This document shows, in pieces, positions 55,707 through 64,000 of a stretch of 64,000 bases of DNA. Source of the DNA: Bifidobacterium eulemuris (GTDB lineage Bacteria > Actinomycetota > Actinomycetes > Actinomycetales > Bifidobacteriaceae); contig NZ_CP062938.1 of assembly GCF_014898155.1 (NCBI RefSeq), forward strand, positions 2,108,001 to 2,172,000, read 5' to 3'. The stretch's first letter is position 1. The number at the start of each line of letters is the position of its first letter. Position numbers and translations under genes: made by a program. The notes below the pieces were generated by a model that was not told the DNA's origin, did not search any database, and worked only from the letters and a program-made list of their open reading frames with translations.

Positions 55707-56714
55707 ATGACAATGGTTGACATCGAAGCGCTGGTCGCCCCCGCCGCGGCCGAACCCCTGGCCCCCATCCCCACTCCGGTCGATCAGGTCGCCGGGTTCC
55801 CCCACAGCGACGAGGTGCCGGAGGGCTGCGTGGTGGTCGACGGCGTCGACACCGACGATTTCTTCTACTCGACGGATATCGAGGAGGTGCCGTACGCCAC
55901 GCGCACGCTGGCCGACGGCTCGGATTACGAGCTGAACATGATGGTGTACACGCCGTTCCATGATGACGACAATATGCCCGACGGCAGGCCGGAGGCCGGT
56001 TGGCCGGTGATCGTGTACATGCGTGGCGCGGGATTCTTCAAGCCACGTAAGAACAGCTTCAACAGCCTGTACATCCGTTTGGCCGAGCGCGGCTATGTGG
56101 TTGTGGTGCCGGAATACCGCCCCGCGCCCGTGGCGCCGTTCCCCGCGCAGATGCAGGATGCGAAGACGGCGGTGCGTTTCGTGCGCGCCAATGCGCAACG
56201 CTTCGGCATCGATCCGGACCGTATCGCCCTGTTCGGCGATTCCGCCGGCGGCCACACCGCGCTGCTGGCCGGATTCACCGGTGACAACGAGCCGGACACC
56301 CCGGACTATGCGCAGACCAGCGCCGAGGTGCGGTGCATCGTGGACTGGTACGGTCCGACCGACTTCACGATGATGAACTACTATCCGAGCTCGCAGAGCC
56401 ATAATCCGGCGCAATGCCCGGAGGGTATGGAGATCGGCGGCGTGAATGTGCTGGACCATCCCGAACTGAGCCGTCAAGCCTCGCCGATGACGTATCTGAC
56501 CGCCGAAAGACCCACGCCGCCCACGCTGATCATGCACGGCAGCCGCGATCTGCTGGTGCCGTTCAACCAGAGCTGCCGCCTCTACGTCACCATGCGCGAG
56601 CTCGGCAAGGATGTGACGTTCTACAAGCTCAACAACGCCAGCCACGCCGCCTACGGATTCCGCAGCAACAAGGCCATCGCGATGGTGCTCGACTGGTTGG
56701 CCGAGCGATTGTAG
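55707..56714 (+). CDS. alpha/beta hydrolase, esterase (HSL-like)
   Basis: 335 residues. The nucleophile elbow is GDSAGGHTALL with Ser179, and the triad is completed by Asp281 (GSRDLLVP) and His313 (NASHAAYG). The oxyanion motif that is HGGG in hormone-sensitive lipase-type enzymes reads MRGAGFF here, so an unusual oxyanion hole is likely. An N-terminal extension of about 85 residues, Pro/Ala-rich at its start, precedes the core. It is likely to act on short ester or acyl groups in the cytosol. It follows the MFS gene, probably as an operon with the AraC gene. Confidence 0.9.
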   Translation: MTMVDIEALVAPAAAEPLAPIPTPVDQVAGFPHSDEVPEGCVVVDGVDTDDFFYSTDIEEVPYATRTLADGSDYELNMMVYTPFHDDDNMPDGRPEAGWPVIVYMRGAGFFKPRKNSFNSLYIRLAERGYVVVVPEYRPAPVAPFPAQMQDAKTAVRFVRANAQRFGIDPDRIALFGDSAGGHTALLAGFTGDNEPDTPDYAQTSAEVRCIVDWYGPTDFTMMNYYPSSQSHNPAQCPEGMEIGGVNVLDHPELSRQASPMTYLTAERPTPPTLIMHGSRDLLVPFNQSCRLYVTMRELGKDVTFYKLNNASHAAYGFRSNKAIAMVLDWLAERL

Positions 56715-56731
56715 CGCCGCACCTCATTCGA

Positions 56732-56774
56732 CGTATGGCCCGAGTCCAAGCGTTTCGCTGGTTCGGGCCATACG
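56732..56774 (+). terminator. terminator after esterase gene
   Basis: Arms CGTATGGCCCGA (56732-56743) and complement (56763-56774), 19-nt loop. Confidence 0.75.
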
Positions 56775-57199
56775 CGTTGTCTGATTCTTCATCAGCTTGA
56801 GCGAAGATCGGTCTTTCTGCGTCACCTGTGCGCGGGAGGTCTCTTCCGCCACTTGTGTGCGGGAGCGGTCTTTTTCCGTCACCTGTGAGCGGCATAGCCC
56901 CACCCGTCATCCCGAGCGCAGTCGAGGGATCTCGGAACTTCCGCTCCCGGACGTGAGATCCTTCGACTCCACTTCGTTTCGCTCAGGATGACGGGTGGGG
57001 GGCGGTGCCGCGCTCAGGATGACGGGTGGGGCGGTGCCGCGCTCGAGATGACGGGTGGGGCTGTGTGCCGTGCCCAGGACGACAGGTGGGGCTGTGTGCT
57101 GCGCTCGGGATGACGGGCTTGGCTGCACTGCGTTCAGGATATCGAAATCCCACTATGATGGGCGGGAACGGTCTTTGTTTCCTCGAGGAGGTGAGGCGG
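56775..57199. repeat. REP-like cluster E
   Basis: Contains from about 56900 to 57130 an inverted copy of cluster D's 95-bp unit, then tandem copies of a 27-30 bp unit ending CTCAGGATGACGGGTGGGG. No gene. The promoter of the mntA-hepT pair should lie after about 57130. Confidence 0.85.
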
Positions 57200-57490
57200 A
57201 TGGTGGTTCCTGTGGAGCAGGTGTATGAGCAGATTCGAGCCATGTCCGCCGAGGCCGGCGCGAGTCGGGTGGTGCTGTTCGGTTCGCGCGCCATGGGCAC
57301 GAACCGGCCGAAAAGCGATATCGATCTGGCGGTCGCCGGTTGTCCGAACTTCTCCCAGCTGGAGGATGCGCTGCAGAACGATTTGTGGTCGCTGCTGAAA
57401 TTGGACGTGGTCAACCTCGACGAGCCGATCAGTGACGAGTTGTGTGTCGAAATCGAGCGTGACGGGAAGGTGCTGTATGAGAAAGTATGA
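57200..57490 (+). CDS. mntA: MntA-like nucleotidyltransferase antitoxin
   Basis: 96 residues from ATG 57200 (GGAGGTGAGG upstream). The minimal nucleotidyltransferase signature GSx10DxD is exact: Gly28-Ser29 and Asp40, Asp42 in GSRAMGTNRPKSDIDL. Such proteins add AMP to a tyrosine of the partner HepT toxin and so neutralise it. The stop overlaps the hepT start by 14 bp. The pair is a classic two-gene module; the ends are intact, so it looks functional. Confidence 0.9.
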   Translation: MVVPVEQVYEQIRAMSAEAGASRVVLFGSRAMGTNRPKSDIDLAVAGCPNFSQLEDALQNDLWSLLKLDVVNLDEPISDELCVEIERDGKVLYEKV

Positions 57491-57878
57491 GAACTACGCC
57501 GCCGCCCTGCGTTCGCTGTCCCAAGCTCCGCAGCAGGATCTCGACAATGAGTTCGTGCAAAGCGGCGTCATTGGTAAATACAAGACGCAGTTCGAGCTTG
57601 GCTGGAAGCTGATGAAGGCGCTGCTCACCTACGAGGGGGATCCGGTCTCGGCCACGGGCTCTCCGAGGGATACCGTCAAGGCGGCGTTCCAATACTACGA
57701 CTTTATGGATGAGAGTCTGTGGCTACGTATGCTGCGCGACCGCAATGATTCCGCCCATGTTTATGACGCAAGTCTCGCCCGCCGTTTGGTCGATACGATC
57801 ATCGCCGACTACATCCCCGAATTCGAGCGTCTCCGGCAAGGTCTGAACGACCGTTACGGCTCGATGTTGTTGGCGTAA
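57477..57878 (+). CDS. hepT: HepT-like RNase toxin (HI0074 family)
   Basis: 133 residues, all-helical, from ATG 57477 overlapping the mntA stop. The catalytic motif Rx4HxY of HEPN RNases is complete: Arg89, His94, Tyr96 in RNDSAHVYD. The rest (YKTQFELGWKLMKALLTYEG, DTVKAAFQYYDFMDESLW) fits the nucleotidyltransferase-substrate-binding family. The tyrosine that MntA modifies is present. It is a likely endoribonuclease or tRNA-targeting toxin. Confidence 0.88.
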   Translation: MRKYENYAAALRSLSQAPQQDLDNEFVQSGVIGKYKTQFELGWKLMKALLTYEGDPVSATGSPRDTVKAAFQYYDFMDESLWLRMLRDRNDSAHVYDASLARRLVDTIIADYIPEFERLRQGLNDRYGSMLLA

Positions 57879-58146
57879 TTTGGCAATCCGGCCTTGCCGC
57901 CGGTGCAGTCAAGGAATGATCGCGAGAATGCGGGTCGTATGCCGTGCCGGGCATGCGGCCCGCTTTCCGTATCGGGCGCATAATGGGCGTCGAGTTTTCC
58001 CTCCTTCATTCAGGAAAAGCAATAATGCTATATCTCATGTCAATAGTTGTATAAAAACAGTGGATTTTTGCCTATAGCCTTAAAGCAGGAAAACGACATA
58101 GCTGTCGTAGACCGGAAACCTACAGCGACTATCACAGGAGGACGAA
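57879..58146. promoter_or_regulatory. promoter region of DUF5107 gene with palindrome
   Basis: 268-bp gap. AT-rich block around 58020-58080 (TATAAAAACAG). ACGACA-TAGC-TGTCGT at 58094-58109 is a symmetric candidate operator for a sugar regulator; none is encoded nearby in the window. Confidence 0.45.
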
Positions 58147-61100
58147 ATGTCTACGGTCACCATCCAAGACACCGTCATCACCATCCCCACGTATGGCATC
58201 GGCGATCCGGATAAGAACCCGCAGTTCATCGAAAAGCGGGTCTATCAAGGGTCCACCGGCAAGGTGTATCCGTATCCGGTGGTCGAATCCATCAAGGACG
58301 AGAAGGAGGACAAATCATACAAAGCCGTCATCATCGAGAACGAATACCTGGAGGTGACCGTACTTCCCGAATTGGGAGGCCGCATCCAATGGGCGAAGGA
58401 CAAGACCAACGACTATGATTTCGTGTACCGCAACGATGTGATCAAGCCCGCTCTGGTGGGCCTGACCGGTCCGTGGATCTCCGGAGGCATCGAGTTCAAC
58501 TGGCCCCAGCATCATCGGCCGACCACCTATCTGCCCGTCGACTACCAGGTCGTCGATCTGGAAGGCGGCGGCAAGGGCGTGCAATGCCACGACGTCGACC
58601 AGATGCACGGCACCGAGGTCGTCACCACCGTGGCGCTCTATCCGGGCAAGGCGTATATCGAAATCACCGGCGATCTGTACAACGGCACCAGCTTCCCCCA
58701 GACCTTCCTGTGGTGGGCCAATCCCGCCGTGCCCGTCAACGACCATACCCGCACCGTCATGCCGCCGGACGTGACCGCCGTGATGGACCATGGCAAGCGC
58801 GATGTGAGCCGCTATCCGATCGCCACGGGCACCTACTACAAGCACGATTACTCCGAGGGTGTGGATATCGGCCGCTATAAGAACGTGCCGGTGCCGACCT
58901 CCTATATGGCCGCCGGCAGCGACTACGACTTCGTGGGCGGCTACGATTACGGGAAGGACGCGGGCATCCTGCACTACGCCGACCACCACATCAGCCCCGG
59001 CAAAAAGCAGTGGGTGTGGGGATGCGGGGATTTCGGCCAGGCGTGGGACCGCAACCTCACCGACGAGAACGGTCCGTACGCCGAGCTGATGACCGGCGTC
59101 TACACCGACAACCAGCCTGATTTCACATGGCTCAAGCCGTTCGAATCCAAGAAGTTCACGCAGTACTTCATGCCGTACAAGGCCGTGGGGCTCGTCAAAA
59201 ACGCCACGCTCGACGCGGCGGTGAACCTCGAATTCGGCCCGGTGGATCCCGCCCGCGCCGCCGGCGAGACCGAGGGGGTGGATGGTCAGGGTCTTTCCGC
59301 CGGTCAGGGGCGGGTCACCGTGTACGCCACCCATATGGTCGACGCCGCGCGTGTGGTCGTCGCCACGGCCGCCGGCGACATCCTTTTCGAGGAGACGCGG
59401 ACGATCTCGCCCAACGATATCGTCGTCGCGGAATTCCCCACCGGCGGCGCCGATCCGACCGAGATCACCGTGACGGTGAGCGATATGGCGAGTGGCGCGA
59501 CGCTGGTGGACTATACGCAGCGTCCGGCCAAAATCGACAAGATCCCCTCGCCGGCCGAAGCCGCGCCCGCCCCCGCCGATGTGCCCACCAACGAGGAGCT
59601 GTTTCTGACGGGTCTCCATCTCGAGCAATACCGCCATGCCACCTATCTGCCTGATCCGTACTATCTCGAAGGGCTGAAGCGCGACCCTGGGGACGCCCGC
59701 ATCAACAACGCCTACGGCAGCCTGCTCATGCGCCGCGGCGCGTTCAAGCAGGCCAAGGAGCGCTTCGACGCCGCGATCGAGCGGTTGACCCGCCGCAATC
59801 CGAATCCGTATGACAGCGAGGCCTACTACAATCTCGGCTTGGTCGAGCTGTTCCTGGGCGAGGAAGACAAGGCTTTCGACGCCTTCTATAAGGCCACATG
59901 GGACAACTCCTGTCAGGAGATGGGCTACTACCATATGGCGGCGATCGCGGCCAAGCGCGGGGATTGGCGGGACGCGTTGGATTATGTGGGGCGCGGACTC
60001 GACAAGAACGCCGGGAATCTTCGCGCGCGTGGACTGAAGGCCTACATCCTACGCAAGATGGGACGCGTCGAAGAGGCGGCGGCCGTCGTGTCCGACAATC
60101 TGCGGCTCGACGCGTTCGACTACGTCTCCGGTTTCGAACGGTTCCTCGCCTCGGGCGACGGGCGAGGCTTCGACCTGATGCGCGGTTTCGCGCAGAACTA
60201 TCTCAAGGCCGCGCGGGAATACGCCGCGTTCGGCGGATACGACGAGGCACTGCGTCTGCTCGGTCATGCCGACCATGGCAATCCGATGGTCAACTACTAC
60301 GAGTCCTACTACCATGCCCGGCTGGGCCATGAGGATGAGGCCGTGGCGGCGCTCAGGGCGGGGGAGTCCGCGGACAGCTACTGCTGCTTCCCGAACAGGC
60401 TTGAGGACATCGCGGTGTTGCGTCATGCCATCGAACTCGGCGAGCGGCGACATCTCGTCGTCTCGAAGGCGCCGTATTACCTCGGCTGCCTCTACTACGA
60501 CAAATTGCAGGCCGATGCCGCCATCGCGCTGTGGGAGGCCAGCCGCGCCGCGGACCCGAGCTTCCCGACGGTACACCGCAACCTGTCCCTCGCCTACTAC
60601 AACAAGAAGGGCGACAGCGAGCGGGCCTCGGTCGAGATGGAGGAGGCGTTCCGTCTCGATCCCACCGACCCCCGCGTCTTTCTGGAGCTGGACCAGCTGC
60701 ACCGCACGCTTGGATGGAGCTATGAGCGGCGTCTGGTCGAATTCGAGCGGCATCTCGATGTGATCCAGGGACGCGACGACCTGTATATCGAATACCTGAC
60801 CGTGCTGAATATGACCGGCCATCACGGCAAGGCCTACGAGCTGATGTCGCGCCGTCATTTCCATGCGTGGGAGGGCGGCGAGGGCAAGATCACCGCGCAA
60901 TACCGCATCAGCCTCACACTGCTCGCGAAGGACGCCATGGCCGGCGGCGATTGGCAACGGGCCAAGGAGCTGCTGGTCGAAGCCGAAACCTATCCGCATA
61001 ATCTTGGTGAAGGCAAGCTTGAAGGGCAGAAGGACAACGACCTGCACTACTACCTCGGTCTTGTCGAACGCCGGCTCGGCAATGAGCGGGCCGCCCGCGA

Positions 61101-61512
61101 CGAGTTCAGACTCGCCACCATCGGACCCGACGAGGTGAAGGGCGCGATGTACTACAACGATCAGCCGGCCGAGATGATTCTGTTCCAAGGCTTGGCGCAT
61201 CAGGCCCTCGGGGAGCGGGGCGCCGCCAACGCCCGTTTCTACCGTCTGCTCGACTTCGGCGAACAGCATCTGGACGATCGGGTCTCGATCGAGTATTTCG
61301 CCGTATCGTTGCCGGATTTCCTCATCTACGACAAGGACTACACGATGATGAACCGCGTCCATTGCCTGTATGTCATGGCCTTGGCCCGTATCGGCATGGG
61401 CGACGTGGACGCGGCGCTTTCACTGCTGCGCCGGACGCTGGAGGCCGATCCCAGCCATATCCAGGGCAATCTCTTCCTCGAGGAGGTGGAGCGTCGCCAT
61501 ATCGTGCGGTGA
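58147..61512 (+). CDS. DUF5107 domain protein with tetratricopeptide repeats
   Basis: 1121 residues, no signal peptide. The N-terminal 320 residues form DUF5107, a beta-sandwich carbohydrate-active-like domain (ENEYLEVTVLPELGGRIQWA, GLTGPWISGGIEFNWPQHHRPTTYLP, WWANPAVPVNDHTR). From about residue 480 there are repeated TPR units (GSLLMRRGAFKQAKERFDAAI, AYYNLGLVELFLGEEDKAF, MAAIAAKRGDWRDALDYVGRGL and more through the C-terminus). The family is often beside sugar ABC transporters, as here, but its activity is not settled; the galactose mutarotase-like fold suggests glycan binding or hydrolysis. The strong ribosome site is AGGAGG. The ABC genes follow on the same strand. Confidence 0.88.
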   Translation: MSTVTIQDTVITIPTYGIGDPDKNPQFIEKRVYQGSTGKVYPYPVVESIKDEKEDKSYKAVIIENEYLEVTVLPELGGRIQWAKDKTNDYDFVYRNDVIKPALVGLTGPWISGGIEFNWPQHHRPTTYLPVDYQVVDLEGGGKGVQCHDVDQMHGTEVVTTVALYPGKAYIEITGDLYNGTSFPQTFLWWANPAVPVNDHTRTVMPPDVTAVMDHGKRDVSRYPIATGTYYKHDYSEGVDIGRYKNVPVPTSYMAAGSDYDFVGGYDYGKDAGILHYADHHISPGKKQWVWGCGDFGQAWDRNLTDENGPYAELMTGVYTDNQPDFTWLKPFESKKFTQYFMPYKAVGLVKNATLDAAVNLEFGPVDPARAAGETEGVDGQGLSAGQGRVTVYATHMVDAARVVVATAAGDILFEETRTISPNDIVVAEFPTGGADPTEITVTVSDMASGATLVDYTQRPAKIDKIPSPAEAAPAPADVPTNEELFLTGLHLEQYRHATYLPDPYYLEGLKRDPGDARINNAYGSLLMRRGAFKQAKERFDAAIERLTRRNPNPYDSEAYYNLGLVELFLGEEDKAFDAFYKATWDNSCQEMGYYHMAAIAAKRGDWRDALDYVGRGLDKNAGNLRARGLKAYILRKMGRVEEAAAVVSDNLRLDAFDYVSGFERFLASGDGRGFDLMRGFAQNYLKAAREYAAFGGYDEALRLLGHADHGNPMVNYYESYYHARLGHEDEAVAALRAGESADSYCCFPNRLEDIAVLRHAIELGERRHLVVSKAPYYLGCLYYDKLQADAAIALWEASRAADPSFPTVHRNLSLAYYNKKGDSERASVEMEEAFRLDPTDPRVFLELDQLHRTLGWSYERRLVEFERHLDVIQGRDDLYIEYLTVLNMTGHHGKAYELMSRRHFHAWEGGEGKITAQYRISLTLLAKDAMAGGDWQRAKELLVEAETYPHNLGEGKLEGQKDNDLHYYLGLVERRLGNERAARDEFRLATIGPDEVKGAMYYNDQPAEMILFQGLAHQALGERGAANARFYRLLDFGEQHLDDRVSIEYFAVSLPDFLIYDKDYTMMNRVHCLYVMALARIGMGDVDAALSLLRRTLEADPSHIQGNLFLEEVERRHIVR

Positions 61513-61569
61513 CTCTGGGGTGACGCGTCTCGCCGGCGTCCTTCGGCGAGGGCGGCGGGCCCGCGAATG

Positions 61570-61613
61570 AGGTGGGGCGAAGGACCGTGGGCCCACGGTC
61601 CTTCGCCCCACCT
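61570..61613 (+). terminator. 44-bp perfect palindrome, likely terminator
   Basis: Left arm 61570-61591 and right arm 61592-61613 are exact complements with no loop, centred on GTGGGCCCAC. It follows the DUF5107 stop by 57 bp. After the right arm comes TCGTTG, not a long T run. Confidence 0.7.
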
Positions 61614-61837
61614 TCGTTGTTTATGGCAAGGGCTGGCGCGGCGTGCTGGCTGACATGCGGGGCTTGTGGTCGACAAGCAATTTTTATATATCCGTCAGCA
61701 ATCACGACACACTGATTCAAAAAAACTGACATTAAGATAATCTTATCGAAAATGTTGATATCGGCTAAAAACAACGCAGTTATCTCAGATAAAGCATTTT
61801 TGATTAATGAAAACTGCCTTATGAAAGGATGGAGACT
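61614..61837 (+). promoter_or_regulatory. AT-rich promoter region of the ABC sugar operon
   Basis: After the palindrome, bases 61680-61815 are strongly AT-rich, with inverted repeat GATAATCTTATC at about 61735-61746 and TCTCAGATAAAGC. No gene. A candidate catabolite or LacI-type control region. Confidence 0.45.
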
Positions 61838-63091
61838 ATGAGGTCTTCAATCAAGAAAACCGCCATCGGTTGCGCGACGACGATCGCAGTGGTCGCCTCC
61901 CTCGCCGGGTGCGGGAGCTCGTCCGCCAACGAGAACGAGATCACCTTCTTCGCCAACAACACGCAGGACAACTATCAGAAGCTCATCGACGGCTTCGAGG
62001 CGGCGAATCCCGGCCTCACCATCAAGTTCTCCACCACCAACGGCGCCCAGGCCGGCTATCAGCAGACGCTGCAGACGCGCATCTCCGGCGGCCAGCTCAC
62101 CGACGTGTTCGTGGCGCCTCCCGAGCAGCTGAACGACCTCGTCAAAAACAACTGCGTGAAGGATCTGACCGACGAGCCCTTCATGGACGTCATCGGAGAC
62201 ACCAACAAGGAGCAATCCTCCGTGGACGGCAGGGTCTATTCCATGTCCGTCACCTCATGGACCAACGCCTTCGCCTACAACAAGGATCTGCTCGCCAAAG
62301 CGGGATACGACAACATTCCCGAGACGTGGGACGACTTCGTGCGGATGCTCAAGGATCTGAAGGACGCGGGCGTCGAAACGCCGTATCTGGAGCCCAAGGC
62401 CGGTCTCGGGGCGATGGTCGAAAGCTGGATCGGATATGATTCCTCCACGGCGGACAAGTCGATTGATCAGCAGATCACCGACGGCGACACCACCTTCGAG
62501 CAGACCTACGGCGAATACTACGCCGAATGGGCGAAGCTGTTCGACGAAGGCGTGATGGGCTCCGAGGTCACGGGTCTCGGCGACGACCAGGTCCGCACCG
62601 AGTTCGCCTCCGGCAGGCTCGCGGTGATGCCGTCCGGCTACTGGGACGTGAACACGTTCAAGGAGGCCGGCCTCAATTTCGCGTTCGGCCGTCTGCCGAT
62701 GCTCCACGAAGGGGACACGCCCTACGCACCCGGCTCCGCCGACTCGGGGTATGCCATCAATGCGAAGCTCAGCGGCGCGAAGCTTGAGAACGCCGAGAAG
62801 TTCCTCGAATACATCGCCTCCGAAGAAGGGCTGAAACTCCTGCAGGAGGGCGTCGGACTCATCCCCGCCACCAAGAACTACACGCCCGTGATCGACGAGA
62901 CCTTCGCTGAGCCGTACGAGATGTACATCAGCACCGGAAACCTCTATCTCAACACCCTTGGATGGCCCACCACCGGCCGTTCCGCGCTGAGGGCCGAGAC
63001 CTTCGCTCAACTCCAGCAGGTGGCCCTCGGTTCCGAGACGCCCGCCGAGGCGGCCGCGAACCTCGACGCCAAGATCAAGACGCTGTCCTAA
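61838..63091 (+). CDS. ABC transporter sugar-binding lipoprotein
   Basis: 417 residues from ATG 61838 with AAGGA 8 nt upstream (ATG 61829 lies inside the site). Lipoprotein signal: RSSIKKTAIGC...VVASLAGC, lipobox LAGC. It is followed by an extracellular solute-binding fold (NEITFFANNTQDNYQKLIDGFEAANPGLTIKFSTT, AFAYNKDLLAKAGYDNIPETWDDFVRMLKDL, LAVMPSGYWDV). The family (SBP type 1) carries oligosaccharides. It pairs with the permease at 63197. The particular sugar is not apparent. Confidence 0.94.
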   Translation: MRSSIKKTAIGCATTIAVVASLAGCGSSSANENEITFFANNTQDNYQKLIDGFEAANPGLTIKFSTTNGAQAGYQQTLQTRISGGQLTDVFVAPPEQLNDLVKNNCVKDLTDEPFMDVIGDTNKEQSSVDGRVYSMSVTSWTNAFAYNKDLLAKAGYDNIPETWDDFVRMLKDLKDAGVETPYLEPKAGLGAMVESWIGYDSSTADKSIDQQITDGDTTFEQTYGEYYAEWAKLFDEGVMGSEVTGLGDDQVRTEFASGRLAVMPSGYWDVNTFKEAGLNFAFGRLPMLHEGDTPYAPGSADSGYAINAKLSGAKLENAEKFLEYIASEEGLKLLQEGVGLIPATKNYTPVIDETFAEPYEMYISTGNLYLNTLGWPTTGRSALRAETFAQLQQVALGSETPAEAAANLDAKIKTLS

Positions 63092-63196
63092 GGACCGCCC
63101 CGCCATCGTGGGCGCGGGCCGGCGACCGGCCGCATCATCGGCCGGTCCGCCGCATGGCGGCCGCCCCGATGGCGGATTCAGGAAAGAAGGCACACC

Positions 63197-64000
63197 ATGT
63201 CACTCGCATCATCCCCAGACGAGCCGGACGGCTCCCGCGCATCGTTCGAAACCAGGCACCGCAAGGCCCTCAGACGGCGCAATCTCACGGAGAATCTCAC
63301 ATCTTTCGAGTTCCTGCTGCCTATCCTCGTGGTGTTCATCGTCGTCGTGCTGATCCCCTTCGGGCAAAGCGTCGTGTTCAGCTTCACGGACTACTCCGGA
63401 TACGATTTCTCCACGGCGAAATTCGTCGGACTGGAGAACTACGTCACCGTGTTCACCGACCAGACGCTGCTCGCCGGACTCGGCTTCACGCTGTTCTACA
63501 CCATCGCCACAACGGTGGCCATCACCGCGCTGGCCCTGCCTTTGGCGGTTGTGCTGAACCGCAGGTTCTTCGGCCGCAATTTCGTGCGCTCGCTGTTCTT
63601 CTTTTTCTCCGTGCCGTCGATGGCCGTGCTCGGCTTGGTCTGGCAGTACATCGTCTCGCCGGTCGATTCGGGCGCCATCAATCAGCTGCTTGCGCGCTTC
63701 GGCATCGATGCCGTGCCGTGGCTGTCCGACACGAACCTCGCGCGGCTGTGCGTGATCGTGATCGCCGTATGGGCGCAGGTGGGATGGCACGCCACGCTGT
63801 ATCTGGCGTATCTGCAGGCCATCCCGTCCGACCTGTACGAGCAGGCCGCGGTGGACGGCGCGAACCGCCGCCAGCAATTCCTCAACATCACCCTGCCCCA
63901 GATGGTGCCCGCCATGGGCGTGTCGATCTTCATGCTGCTCACCGGCGGTCTGAAGGTCTACGACCTACCGTTCACGCTCACCACCGGCGGTCCCGGCCAC
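63197..64000 (+). CDS. ABC sugar transport permease, 3' end outside window
   Basis: 268 codons visible, open to the last base. MalF-type permease: a cytosolic basic start, a first membrane helix (FEFLLPILVVFIVVVLIPFGQSVVF), FVGLENYVTVFTD, several helices and the EAA loop EQAAVDGANRRQQFLNITLPQM. It sits 105 bp after the solute-binding gene, and a second permease is expected downstream. It brings in the sugar bound by the lipoprotein; the ATPase is probably a shared one encoded elsewhere. Confidence 0.95.
   Translation, partial: MSLASSPDEPDGSRASFETRHRKALRRRNLTENLTSFEFLLPILVVFIVVVLIPFGQSVVFSFTDYSGYDFSTAKFVGLENYVTVFTDQTLLAGLGFTLFYTIATTVAITALALPLAVVLNRRFFGRNFVRSLFFFFSVPSMAVLGLVWQYIVSPVDSGAINQLLARFGIDAVPWLSDTNLARLCVIVIAVWAQVGWHATLYLAYLQAIPSDLYEQAAVDGANRRQQFLNITLPQMVPAMGVSIFMLLTGGLKVYDLPFTLTTGGPGH

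Overview
The window is high-GC, densely coded chromosomal DNA of a Bifidobacterium. The evidence is a single-polypeptide type I fatty acid synthase of 3136 residues, tandem sortase-dependent pilus clusters of the bifidobacterial type, an N-terminally extended acidic NusG, an amylosucrase-like GH13 enzyme, and the secE-nusG-rplK-rplA and rpsO-pnp blocks next to tRNA-Trp and tRNA-Gly. The species cannot be fixed from the sequence alone. No rRNA, CRISPR array, insertion sequence or prophage was seen.

Layout. Positions 1-13.4 kb hold two tandem pilus cassettes, each ordered large LPxTG adhesin, LPxTG shaft pilin, hairpin, small HTH/coiled-coil protein, class C sortase. The two sortase genes share a 944-bp block without indels that also carries the end of a ribbon-helix-helix gene; that gene is intact only after cassette 2. 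A 12-G tract lies upstream of the cassette 2 adhesin. From 13.7 to 20.8 kb is housekeeping: obgE, proB, a class I aminotransferase, tRNA-Trp, secE, nusG, rplK, rplA. From 21.0 to 43.3 kb is a lipid-synthesis block: a PucR-type regulator (-), a large membrane protein (-), bioY (-), biotin carboxylase/BCCP, carboxyltransferase, fas, then an AAA ATPase and an amylosucrase, then acpS and birA. This brings together biotin uptake, biotin attachment, malonyl-CoA supply, fatty acid synthesis and ACP activation. From 43.5 to 51.7 kb are tRNA-Gly, a broken small ORF, a membrane protein, rpsO, pnp, and a LemA/DUF2207 pair. From 52.0 to 57.9 kb are an aldo/keto reductase, an AraC regulator followed by an MFS transporter and an esterase, and a MntA-HepT toxin-antitoxin pair. 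From 58.1 kb to the end is a carbohydrate module: a DUF5107-TPR protein, a solute-binding lipoprotein and an ABC permease that runs off the window.

The intergenic spaces hold several repeat families: a 76-86 bp element with 15-bp terminal inverted repeats (four copies at three loci), a 51-bp element present as an inverted pair, and five clusters of a REP-like repeat. The most unusual signals are the helically phased inverted-repeat family, the HTH gene coupled to sortase in both pilus cassettes, the sortase block carrying a broken neighbour gene, the poly-G tract, and three palindromes leading into an apparently leaderless AAA ATPase gene.
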